Position numbers and translations under genes: made by a program. From Ananas comosus (lineage: Eukaryota; Streptophyta; Magnoliopsida; Poales; Bromeliaceae): a stretch of 64,000 bases of DNA. The stretch covers positions 10,059,315 to 10,123,314 of the forward strand of contig NC_033638.1 of assembly GCF_001540865.1 (NCBI RefSeq). Reading direction: 5' to 3'. The notes under the pieces are model-generated. The model saw only the letters and a program-made list of their open reading frames with translations. It did not search any database and was not told the origin of the DNA. This document shows positions 35,353 through 46,365 of this stretch, one piece after another (positions within the stretch are counted from its first letter, which is position 1; each line of letters opens with the position of its first letter).

Positions 35353-35604
35353 AATTGGAAGAAAAAACAGAGATCAACTCACCACACAACCGGTTTTCTA
35401 ATTCATCAGATTGTAACTATTTTTACATAGATTTGAATTTCGTTTTCTTCCAAGTTTTCTTAAGCATTAGGCATACAGTTGTAAACTTGTTTCTGAAGCA
35501 TAGTGTTCCCACGTCTTTTCTTTTGTATATAGAAATGAATTAGTTTTAGCTTCTTTTGCTAGCATCAAATGACTCTTTGAGGCTTTGACGAGTTCCCAAA
35601 GATA

Positions 35605-35851
35605 CCGTTTGGTTCGGGTATAAGCAAGAACTAGCTATTACAGGGATAGGTACAAATATGGGGATAAGAAAAATAGTGTTTGGATGAAAATTGGGTTGTT
35701 TTCGAGGATAAGAACAATTTTAGATAGTTTTATATAGAAAATGGAGGTGTTGGTGGGAATAACCGAATACTACTATTCTCAGATAAAAAATTAGCGTTTG
35801 GGTATAAAGGGGGATAAGGCCTATTCCTATTCCTATCCCCTAACTAAACGT
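35605..35851. mobile_element. hAT-like MITE, second copy
   Basis: Same family and orientation as 34311-34560, 250 bases downstream of the stop of the same gene. Shared interior includes GGATGAAAATTGGGTTGTT and ATAGAAAATGGAGGTGTTGG. Confidence 0.75.
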
Positions 35852-36400
35852 TGTCAAAATGTCTCGGATTATTATTATTATTTATTATAGCAACTTATAC
35901 ACCATCAATTATAGCATAGTAATTCTTATTAGCGGAGTTTTGAAATTTTGAATTCCCATTCGTGTGTAAAGGCCAAAAAAAAAAAAGGTTTCTGAAACTT
36001 TTATGGGGACTTTGTATTTTTTTTTATATTATTGTAACTCAGAGAAAAAACTATCGCAAGCATTTGGAACACCATACATGTCACTCCCAGCACCCAACAT
36101 CCAACTGCAGTAACTTAAATATTAGAATATAATTTAACTTAATTAAATGTGTTGTATAACATTCGAAAAGTTTAAATATTACAATGATATATGCTATATG
36201 TAAACTCCAAAAGTGGTGAAATTTTACACATATCATCCAAGGGCTATTATTGTATTATTATTATCATTTTAATAGTTCAAAGGATTTAAATTTATAATAG
36301 GGGTGTAAGGTTTATATATTTCTTTTTGGGGTGTATATATATATAGTTATTATTTATGGAAAAAAACTTTAGCAGAAAGCTTTCTAACGACGCCTCATTA

Positions 36401-36635
36401 AGGCTTAGTTTGGCATTGAGGCCTATCCAACGCTATTAGATAGAATGGAGTTGAGGAAAAAGCATTTAGGGATATACTTCTGCGTTCTCCGGTGGGACCG
36501 CAGAAAATATATTGTAACAGTCTCATCGCGATATGCGGAACGTAATATTAGGTACGAAAACAAACATGGTATTTTTTCCAACGTACTTTCTCACCACACG
36601 TATCGCAATCTCCCAGCAATTCCAAACGAAACCTA
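36401..36635. mobile_element. Possible short MITE
   Basis: AGGCTTAGTTTGGCATTGAGG at the left and CAGCAATTCCAAACGAAACCT at the right are imperfect inverted repeats of the TTTGG-type seen in hAT/PIF MITEs. There is a single copy in the window, so this is a weak call. Confidence 0.4.
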
Positions 36636-36851
36636 AATAGTCCCAATTCATTGCCACATGTCACTTTTATTTCTGTCTAAGAATTATAATCTTTTTTCTT
36701 TAGAATTAAATCTTCTTTTAGGTTTTAGCATTAAAAAGAAAACGTAGATGGGGAGCTTCTCACTAAAGTTTTATTCATTTCTTACGGAGTGCGGTGCATA
36801 ACTTTTTCCTGTACCTGGTCCAAAGAGGCCCTAAAGAAGCGCTTCTTTAAG

Positions 36852-37114
36852 CCCGGCCCAAGCAAGCAAAACCGTAATGTCAACAACAACAACGGACCCG
36901 AACCCGCACCCACTTTACACGGACCCGCGAACAACCCGCTTACTTGTTTAACGCCGTTTACAGCCGTCGATCCATTCGAGAAGGCATCTTAGCCGTCCAA
37001 AGCCCCACGACCCGGCCTATATAGAGTTTGCGAACGCTTCCGCATCTCCCCGACCCTGCGCGAGCTCTCTACAGTTTGAGGCGCTAGGGTTTCTACGCGC
37101 CCCTCGATCTGCAG
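36852..37114 (+). promoter_or_regulatory. RS2Z gene promoter: site II, TATA, telo-box
   Basis: A GGCCCA site II element at about 36855, TATATAG at 37018-37024 and a telo-box TAGGGTTT at 37085-37092 lie in order ahead of a 5'UTR exon ending at 37114. Site II plus telo-box is the usual pairing in promoters of plant translation and RNA-processing genes expressed in dividing cells. Confidence 0.65.
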
Positions 37115-38133
37115 GTATCAGATCCGTAATCTCTTTTCTCTCTTCCTCGATTCCATTTGATTTTTGCGCGGTATCGTTATTTTTAGATCTGTTTGGTTTG
37201 ATTTCCTTTTTTTTTCGCTTGGTTTTGGTTTGGATCGGATAAATCCGATTTGTTTGGTCATTTTCTTTTGTTTTCGGTTTTGAGTTTCCCTATCTTTGGA
37301 TCTACTTCAGTACAAGGATCTTAATAAACTACTTTTAGACTTTTTTGTGAATTTTTTTGAAACTTATTATGATTTGATGATTTAGTTGTGTTGTTGCAGA
37401 TTTTGTTGTGAATGTTTGAAACTTTTTTTGGTTTGATGATTTATATACTTGTGTTGTTGAAATCATTCGGTGAGGGAGTACCTTCCCTTTATTTCTTCGC
37501 TTTTTTGTTTTTAATTTTAAGCTTCGACCAATATATTAATATTTGGTTATGCATTCATTCGATCGCATCTCACGATATGGGATGTTGAAAATGTTTTGAA
37601 AATATGAAATTTTGATCTCATCTACGATTTTATATCTTGTTTAAGGCTGTTCATTAGGGTGGATCATTTGTTATACCTTTTCTTGTTTTTGCCCCTCCAT
37701 CCTTTCCATTGGGCTATAGTTCAGATTGGGCTATAGTTCAGACGTTCGATTTCTTATTTGGTATTCTCTGATGCAATGGTTTCTTTTTTAGTCTACACAC
37801 AGTGTGGTCCAATGCAGAGCTCAACTGAGATCTAAACTAGGGTATTTTATACTAATCCAGTAGTTTTGGTGCATCTGATGAGGTTTATGTGATGGGTTTG
37901 TCAGATACTATTAGGATCCAAACTGTAAGATCTATGAACTCTAGATTAGATTGTCTAGACCAAAAATAGTATCTTTGGGCGTTTTCATCTTTCTATAAGT
38001 GGACATCGGATGAACGCGAGTGTAACATAAACATGATTTCCTTTTCCTAACCTGTGTTGTTTGCTGTATGTCTGTTCTGTTTGTCATTCACTGCTTTCGA
38101 TTACCATCTGAGACTTTTGTTTTCTTTATGTAG
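37115..38133 (+). other. 5'UTR intron of the RS2Z gene
   Basis: The donor CTGCAG|GTATCAG and acceptor TTTATGTAG|TGCAAA bracket 1019 bases of T-rich intron, ending 6 bases before the ATG. Long T-rich leader introns often raise plant gene expression. Confidence 0.7.
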
Positions 38134-38139
38134 TGCAAA

Positions 38140-40863
38140 ATGCCCCGCCACGACGACCGATATGGCACGCGATTGTATGTCGGCCGACTCTCGTCTCGTA
38201 CTCGATCCAGGGACCTTGAAGACCTTTTCAGCAAATATGGAAGGTAAGCTTACAAAGCATTTGTAGCCTACTCATCATTCTTCTTTGATGCCGGTCTCAA
38301 TCTATATTCTGCTCTACGTATTCCTTGCCTGTTTGACATACATTATTATAAGACCACACACTCTAGAAATTGAATGTCTGTATAAGCTGTTTCATTTTTG
38401 TTCTGTGTGATATTTAGCAAGAAAGAATTGTTTGTTCTCGTAACATTATTCTCGTTCAGTTTTTATATGATAACACGAGTCTTGTTCTCTTAAATGCCTC
38501 TAATAATAATTAAATGTGCAAAGCTCACACTTTTCCTAATATGCATCCTGAAAAATATCCCTCGTGCGGAGGGGAAAAAAAAGAAAGGGAAATAAACCAG
38601 AGGTTTGGATTTTGTGGTATTATCCTCCCACCTTCATGCTGGCTGTAGTAGCTGGTCTAGATTTTGTTGCTTCCCAACCACCAAATTGTGCTCGAATGTT
38701 GAGTATATCTTAATAAGACTGGGAATGACTACGGGTGGCCAGGTGCTGATTCATTGAGATTCTTTGTGGCATAGGAGATCCAAGGATTCATTCTTTCTTA
38801 ATTTATTTGTTTTCTATTATTTCGTTTGAAAACATTGAGCCCCAGACCTCGTGTGTTTTAACTTGAGTGATCTTGTTGAAGGTTCTTGGGTTTTTTAAAC
38901 CCAACCTGGAGGTCTATGGTCTGAGGGTACCCTTGGTGGAAAGTGGTGGCTCTGTTCTTCCAAAGTTTGTGGGAGACTTTTGGCGATTCTTTCTGTAGTC
39001 TTATTGCCTGTTTTTATGGAAAATCACACAACCATCACAAAGTGGTGTTTTGTTCGTCTTCTTCTGACGGGTGATACGTTTCAGTTCTTAAGTCAATGAT
39101 GATGATGATGGCCTTACTGTTTCTGACAACCATTTCGCAGAGTACGATATGTGGATATGAAGCACGACTTTGCCTTCGTTGTATGTACAATCCTACTCTT
39201 CTTGTTCTCTTTACTAGTGCATTTATTTTCGCACCTTTAGGACTGAAATTGAACATCATACAATTCAGTTGGTGCTTGTTATCTGTTTGTTCAAATATGA
39301 GGCCCCCTTTTCTCTTTTCGCTTCCAAATATTACTGCAGGAATTCAGTGATTCTCGTGATGCTGATGATGCAAGATACAGCCTGCATGGTCGTGAATTTG
39401 ATGGAAGCCGTATTATTGTGGAATTTGCTAGGGGGGTCAGTAGCTTAATTTGTGGAACTTATATTGGCTAAGTTTGTTTCTGCAAAGATTCAATTTTCAT
39501 ACATTTTGACTTTTTATTCTGCACTATGCTGATTCTTTTGATTATTGACATGTACTTTTACATGCTATTTATATGCAGGGTCCACGTGGCCCAGGAGGTT
39601 CACGTGAATATCTGGGAAGAGGGCCGCCACCTGGAACCGGGCGTTGCTTTAATTGTGGTATTGATGGCCACTGGGCTCGTGATTGCAAAGCCGGGGACTG
39701 GAAAAACAAGTGCTATCGCTGTGGAGAAAGAGGCCATATAGAAAGAAACTGCCAGAATAGTCCAAAGAATCTCTCGAGGTAGAAATCAATCATTTTCTTT
39801 ATCGTTCTTAAAGACTGTAACTTTAGGCTTTTTTAAAAATAACCCCACCAATTTCATTTATTTTTGGCTGACTGCTACTGAACTTTTACTTGTCTTGATG
39901 TAAGTTGTTTCAATTAGCTGGAATGGTGATTCTGCAAAATTTGATTGCTGTCTGCTGTTTGTTTTATAAGTATTAAGGGAGCCTTCAGTTTTGTTAGCTG
40001 GTAAACAGTGATCACCGGCTTGATTAATGGAAACTCCAATTAATCTACCAAAATCATAATGAACAGAACTTGAGGTGGGTGTCAATCAATAAAAGATAAA
40101 CTGGGTGGTCTAATTTGTAAAACAACCTAAATTAGAGGGTGTTTCCTTGCACTTTTATTGTCTGAACTTCAGCGAATACAAATGCTGCAGATCTATCTTT
40201 TTCTGATCACTTTATGTGCTTAATATGTTTTAGGCGTGAGAGGAGTGGGAGGAGTTACTCACGATCGCCATCTCCTCGCCGTGGTAGGAGCCGAAGTCGT
40301 AGCTACAGCAGAAGTCGTAGTTACAGGTGTCGTTAGCCTTTAAATTTTACATGGAATGACTTTACTGGATTCTGTATTCTATGAAAGAACTGACACATAT
40401 CTGTCCACTCGGTTCTTTTATAACTGCTGTTCTGGTATAATAACAAACATAGCTGATCTCTCTTTTGCTCTCTGTCTTTCTCTCTTTGAATAGTCGATCC
40501 CGATCTCCAAAGCGAGATGGTCGTGGTGCAGAACGCGATGAGAGGCGATCAAGGAGCCGCAGTTACAGCCGGAGCCCAAAGAGGAGCCCTGCGCCATCCA
40601 AGGGAAGGAAGCGCAGCCTCTCCCCTAACGGCAGCCGGAGCCCGCCACCTCAGGACCGGACTGACCGCAACGGATCTGACTACAGCCAGAGCCCGAGGAG
40701 GAGGGATGACAGCCGGAGCCCGGCTGGCCGGGAGAGCGCAAGCCCGGCTGCCGAAGGCCGGAGGTATCGAAGCCCTGCGGCTAACGGGCGTAGCCCTAGC
40801 CCTAGGGATGAGGAGGATAATGGCAACCACCGCACTTCGCCCAGAGGAAGTGAATCCCCTTGA
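38140..40863 (+). CDS. RS2Z32: SR splicing factor, RS2Z type
   Basis: Six coding exons, 38140-38243, 39141-39180, 39340-39435, 39579-39778, 40234-40326 and 40494-40863, join to 903 nt, 300 aa. An RRM spans about 11-80 ([17 protein letters not shown] as RNP2 region, DFAFVEF as RNP1). Two CCHC zinc knuckles follow: C103-C106-H111-C116 and C125-C128-H133-C138. An Arg/Ser-rich region (about 145-215) and an SP-rich C terminus end the protein. One RRM with two knuckles and RS plus SP tails defines the plant-specific RS2Z subfamily (RS2Z32/RS2Z33). It is nuclear and acts in spliceosome assembly and splice-site choice. The RRM is split by a 897-nt intron (38244-39140). Arabidopsis RSZ33 is known to autoregulate through its own splicing, so alternative exons here are plausible. 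Confidence 0.94.
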
Positions 40864-42890
40864 TGAGAAGCCCTGATAGTGAGATCTAAAAACGATGTTT
40901 GACTATGTATGCACTATGCTTTTTTCTTTTCCGTCTTAATGCTTTGTGTTTCTTTAATCAGATCTTCGCACTTAGCTGTTTTCTCGTTTTAGTTTGAATG
41001 GGAGATATGGATTGGTGCTGGCATTTTTAGTTGCTTCCTTAATACTCTAATTGTTTGAGCTGCAATTTTAACTCTATATATATATATATATATATATATA
41101 TGGTTTGGGGGACTGCGCTTGTGAAGAAACTATCTCGGAGGATCGGGATGTTCTCAAATTTTGAATTGCCATCAATTTCACGTTTGGAGCGTTTTTGATC
41201 AGAATCCTCATCGTGTGAAATTCGTGAATGGTTTGCTTTTTTGACATTGGTGTCCGGTTTTGTTGATTTGTCTTGTTCTAACTTGGGCTCGATGATGGGC
41301 TATGTCATGTGTTGGCTCGATCCAGATATAACATAGATTATTATTGGTCCGTGACTGTGAATCCGTGATTGCTTGCTTGTCATGTTGTGAATCCGTAATT
41401 GCTTGCTTGTCATGTTGCGCGTGAGCTCTGATGAAATCAGTTTGACTGAAAGACGAACCTGCTACACCTGGAGCAACGCAGGAGTTGGAATCTTATGAAA
41501 GATGGTCTGCATCTCATTGCATAGGATCCACAAAAGAAAAAAAAAAAAAAAGAAAGAAAGAAAGGATTTAAAGAAAAGTCTCTCTGGTTCTCTCTTTTTT
41601 GATTGTTTAACCTACTTCTCTTTTACACAAAACGAAAATATTTAGTAGAAGAAGATACTGAAGTTTAGGCTGAGGCTACTATTCTATTATGAGTATTGGA
41701 GCTTTCATATTCATAAGTTGTTTTCGATAATGAAGCTTTCTAATCGACGATCCATTCCGTTAAATATGATCTAGAGTATTTGAAACTTTTAGGAAATAAA
41801 TTTCGTAAATTTTCGAAATCATAATAAAGTCCATCAAGTGGGCATAAAATAAACGGTTAAAATCGAACGACGTCCTAAAAAAGATGATCGGATCCTTCAA
41901 TTCAAGATCAGAGTTATTGACTATCAAAAATTCAACAAATTCTAATTCTTTTACACCGTTAAACTAGCAAGTATCTCATGCCAGTCATTAAAAATTGTCA
42001 AATTTGTGACCTCTTGATCGTAAGGTAAATGATGTCAAAAACTTATAAAATTTGATTTCTATAAGTTTTAAATACTGTAAATAACGTTAAACGGTATGGA
42101 TCGTCGATTCGGAAGTTTTATCATCGAAAATAATTTATGAGTGCGAAAGCGATCGTACTCACAGTAGTATAGTAGCCGGACCCCTGAAGTTTAACACTCG
42201 CAGTAGAACAAGAATATATTGAAGTTTATCAACACTTGTAGTAGATTCATTGTATTGTGAATTTTTTGTTTTTGAATTTGAACAACCTGGAATTACAAAA
42301 TTTGGATGTCGCAATCAATGACGTCTAGCGTAGCAATCCTTCGAGTACCGTGGCATTAAATTTCATTCTAGATGCTATTTATTAGGTGGAAGGTTCGCAA
42401 TTTAGTGCTGTCCAACAGAACCAACTGATCCTCTACAACACCGGTCGTACAAGTTTGCTATAACTACTACTGTAGTATTTTTAAACAAACCTAATATAAA
42501 ACTTATATAAATGTTTCAGAAACAAAAATGTAAAGTTTACAATGCGCACGAAACCAAAAAGTGTTTTGCACCTTGTTGTATGGCTTTGTTTCAACCAATT
42601 TTATACCAAATCCTATGCATAAAAAAAAAAAGAAAGAAAGAAAAAAAAAAGTCGAAGTAGGTGGGGCGTGCATGTTTTCGTACGCATCACGCTATAAATA
42701 TTCAAACCCTTCTTTGTAGGCCCCAACCCCAACTACGGGCTACGGCCTTTGAAAAGTCAAGCTCAATAATAAAGGCTTGGACGAATAGCCCCCTTGTAGG
42801 TTCAGCGTGTTTTTAATATAGCCTTTTTTTTGTAATTTGAATTATTTTATTTTATTATTTTGTCATTTTATTTTGAAAAAACTTTAAAAA
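40864..42890. other. 3'UTR and intergenic DNA with repeats
   Basis: Holds a (TA)n at 41076-41101, a perfect-phase 30-bp tandem duplication (41356-41385 and 41386-41415, differing at one base) and the 502-bp MITE at 41675-42176. I saw no gene. Confidence 0.6.
41675..42176. mobile_element. MITE with ~110-bp terminal inverted repeats
   Basis: The left arm (GCTACTATTCTATTATGAGT... to about 41785) and the right arm (about 42070-42176, ending AGTATAGTAGC) are inverted repeats, roughly 80 percent identical by eye, with GATAATGAAGCTTTCTAATCG pairing to CGATTCGGAAGTTTTATCATCG. It is the most complete member of the family that includes 20745-21185, 53541-53712 and 57031-57545. No coding capacity. Confidence 0.7.
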
Positions 42891-42896
42891 TTTTCT

Positions 42897-43151
42897 TATG
42901 GTTTCATTCTTTCACACTTTAATACTCTGTGATTTAAAATATATTAAGTTAGTACCCTGTGTGATTTCGCACTTTCTCACTTTAATATCTTGTAGTTTAA
43001 TATTTCATTAAGAAAAAAATGAAACCACAGGGTACAACTTGATACAAAAATAAAATTACAGAGTATTAATTTGATATACTTTAAACCGCAGAAAGTGCGA
43101 AACCATAGGGTACTAATTTGATACACTTTAAATCACAGGGTACTAAAATGT
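42897..43151. mobile_element. MITE of the CCACAGG family, diverged
   Basis: TATGGTTTCATTCTTTCACA at the left pairs with GTGCGAAACCATAGGGTACT and related strings at the right. Repeated AAACCACAGGGTACT-type motifs match 43495-43780. The boundaries are approximate. Confidence 0.5.
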
Positions 43152-43494
43152 ACATACAAAAATTTAGATCCGATATCAAAAATAATATTTCAGATACCAA
43201 ATAAATCATTATGCTATACAAAAGTTACTTCTGATTTTATTAGCATGTGTGTATGATTCTAATAATATTAAAGAAAAGATTTACTATGTTCTGTTATTAT
43301 TTATCAATTAAAATTGATCACCCTAAATAGATTTACTAAATCAGATCTACTCAACTACTCTAAATAATAACAAGTATATTATTTTTGCATAAAAATTGTT
43401 TTTTTTTATTTTTTATTAGATGGTTCCTTGTATTGCATGGCTTGAATGTAATTGATAAGATAAGATACATCTAATATATATATATTATTAATAA

Positions 43495-43780
43495 GGGAAA
43501 ACTTCAAATACCGCCTGTGGTTTCGCTCTCTCTCACTTTAGTACACTGTAATTTCAAGTGTATCAAGTTAGTATCATGTGGTTTTATTATTTTTTTTTTA
43601 TTATTCATTTCGGGATATATAATTTAACAAAATATTAAACCACAGGATGCTAAAATAAAAAAGCGCGAAACTACAGGATACTAACTTAATATACTCGAAA
43701 TTAAGCCTAACTTGATACATTTTAAACCACAGGTGCTAAAGCGAGAAAGTGCGGAACAACAGGGCGTATTTGAAGTTTCC
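43495..43780. mobile_element. MITE of the CCACAGG family, best copy
   Basis: GGGAAAACTTCAAATACCGCC at the left and GGGCGTATTTGAAGTTTCC at the right form terminal inverted repeats. TATTAATA-like sequence flanks both ends and may be a target duplication. The interior has paired CTGTGGTTTCGC / GCGAAACTACAGG motifs. It lies about 300 bases upstream of the next gene's transcription region. Confidence 0.65.
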
Positions 43781-43859
43781 TCTATTAATAATTATTCGGA
43801 GAAGATTCTGCGGTAACCGTACCGCGTTGTCGTTCATTCTACGCTTTCTCTCTCTACCG

Positions 43860-44116
43860 ACTCTTTTTTCTCTCTTTCCCTGTGTCATCGATGGCCACCC
43901 AGTTTCGACAAGCCAGATTCTGCCACGTGTCGCGATGGACGCATCCGATCGGAATTTGTTAGAATTCAACTGGAATTAATTAAAAAAATAATAAAAAAGT
44001 TGACGAGGGTATTTAATTAGTGGGAACGCTCGCGGAAGGGGAGAGATGTCGCGACGAAGCGAGTAGTGGTTAGGGTTCTTCGCTTACCGCTTTCGTTTTC
44101 CTCCTCTTAGGGTTTC

Positions 44117-44153
<37 letters not shown>

Positions 44154-44205
44154 AACACTGTCGCGGAGGTTTCTAATCGCGTTGGAGATCGATAGATCGG
44201 ATCAG
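43860..44205 (+). promoter_or_regulatory. Promoter and leader exon of the 1267-aa protein gene
   Basis: A G-box CACGTG lies at 43924-43929 in a GC-richer upstream block. TAGGGTTT and a (CT)n run (44123-44148) precede a leader exon ending at 44205 in GGATCAG|GTAAAG. The following leader intron runs to the acceptor at 46356, 2151 bases, which is long for a plant 5'UTR intron. Other leader exons cannot be excluded. Confidence 0.5.
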
Positions 44206-44677
44206 GTAAAGGTCGCGTCCTTCGCGGCGCTCGGTTTCATCGATTTTTCCATCTTTTTCCTGCGTTTTTTGGTTTATTTTTTGTGCTTTTGTGAGGATTT
44301 TTGGTTGGGAGTGAGTGGTTGGAGTGGTGGGGAAAGATCAGGGCTTGTGTGTAGAGGATCCAAGTTCCAAGCTAAAAGGTTTGTTTTTGATCGATCGGAT
44401 GGGAGAAAAGAGCTGGCTTTAGGGCACGGATGTGTTTTTGCGATCGTCGTGCTGGATCTTCTCGCTATTCATGGCGATGCAGTGGTTTTGGTTAGCATAT
44501 TGGGAGAGTTGTCGCCATGGTGAAGCTTTGGTGGAGTCGGCTTGGGCAAACCATAAGACCGTAACAAGGATCAGTAATTGGTTTTGATGAGAAGGTTGGC
44601 CGAGTGCTTATTTCTATATATTGGCTTCAGCGTTTGCTTATCGTTGTGACACATGAAAATTTGGTACCATTGCATGA

Positions 44678-44725
<48 letters not shown>

Positions 44726-46365
44726 TCTTACTGGATTTCCTGGATTCTGGGGTATTTATTGGAGTCCGTGCTTCACGATCAAGTCATCTTGTTGTTCAGA
44801 AATTGCAAATTTTGGTTACTTCTTTTTTGAAGAATTGAAAGAGAGCGCGAGAGAGAGATCTAATTCGCGTTTCCAGTGATTTGGGGTAGTTTTTTGGATC
44901 TACATTTCGGCAGCCTGTTTGACATGTATTTTTTCATTCTATTATGTGATCATGAGGGGTCATTATTGGTATGTTCTATGGATTCTGTCAAGCTCTTACA
45001 TTCCATGATCTGCATATCTTACTTTCGGCTTCACTAGGTCCTGGGAGATTAGCTGGTATTTGGTCATTATGAACACCATAAAAGACGAACTAAGATATTC
45101 TTGTTGTTATACCCTATCTCTATGCAACTACAATTGTTTCCTTTACAGCTGCGTACGTATTAATGTCTGTATGGAGAAAGCTAAGTGTTGGAGCTGGATT
45201 TGGTATCAGGAGTCTGATTATTGCTGGTGGGTAATAGCTCAATGGGAGCGCGAAAACTCTTTCGTCTTATATAACATGTTGTGCATAATGTTTTAAACGA
45301 AAATCCCTGAAGATAACTAAGCAGCAGGTTAACAAACTGCATCGGACTATTGCAGTTTTCATTATATACCTTTTTCGACGCGCAGGGTTCATAAGAGGAA
45401 CAAAAGGCATAACTGCTGTTTAGGGACATCTCTTCACTGTGGTATCAAGTAGAACAGAGGACTATGTCAAAGAGCTTCGAGATATTTTGATGATACCAAG
45501 ACATGACATTTTAGTGCTTTATTGTTTGGTTACTGCAATTGTTCTTGGTTAATAATGTTTCGGCGCCTGCATTTGTATTTTTAGCTGTGTAGGGAAAGGT
45601 GCAAATGCTTCTTTACCAGCCCTTTTTTTAAGCTTGAAGGAAGTTATGCTTTACTGGATAGTTCCTTGAGGTTTATAGCATGCTAAGTTTAGACAGAGAT
45701 TGATGCTGAATGCCTTCGGGGTAAACAATTTGAGAAAACATGCAATTAGATGAACTGAAATGTATTGATTAGACACCTGCGCATGTCTTGGTGGGAAGCA
45801 AATTGAGGAAATTTCTTAATTAGTGTTGCTGGGATCTGATTGTCTGGGCAACTCTCTCTGATCCAGTGAGCACTAAATGTTGATTCTCTCAGTTTGGGTT
45901 CTTCTCTTATTTCACAGCACTTCTCAAAAATACGTCTTCATAATTATCCATTTATGGAATTTCTGATATCATGAATAACGTAGGATATAGTTGTTGCAGA
46001 ATGCAAGTATTATAGTTTCCGCACACTTCTCTTGTTCTGAAGGATCATTAAATATTTATCCTTTTCACCATATATTTCAATATTTATCCTTTTCTTTTAC
46101 CTTTTCAGAATGCAGCTGTATCACCCCTCTTTCCTTCTCTTTTCCTACAGCATTAGTTCTTGCATATGAACGTCGTTTCTTTTTTTTGTTGGCTAATATT
46201 TACATATTAAATGGGATTTTGGAAGCTTCAGTTGTGCCATTGAATTTTACATCTCATCTTTCTGTACTGTTACAGAGTTGGTGGCAAATTGCAGTTTGCT
46301 TTTTCTTTCACTGGATTAGGGTGATTACTCAAAGGTTTCTTCTGCTTCGCAAATAGACTAAGGAG

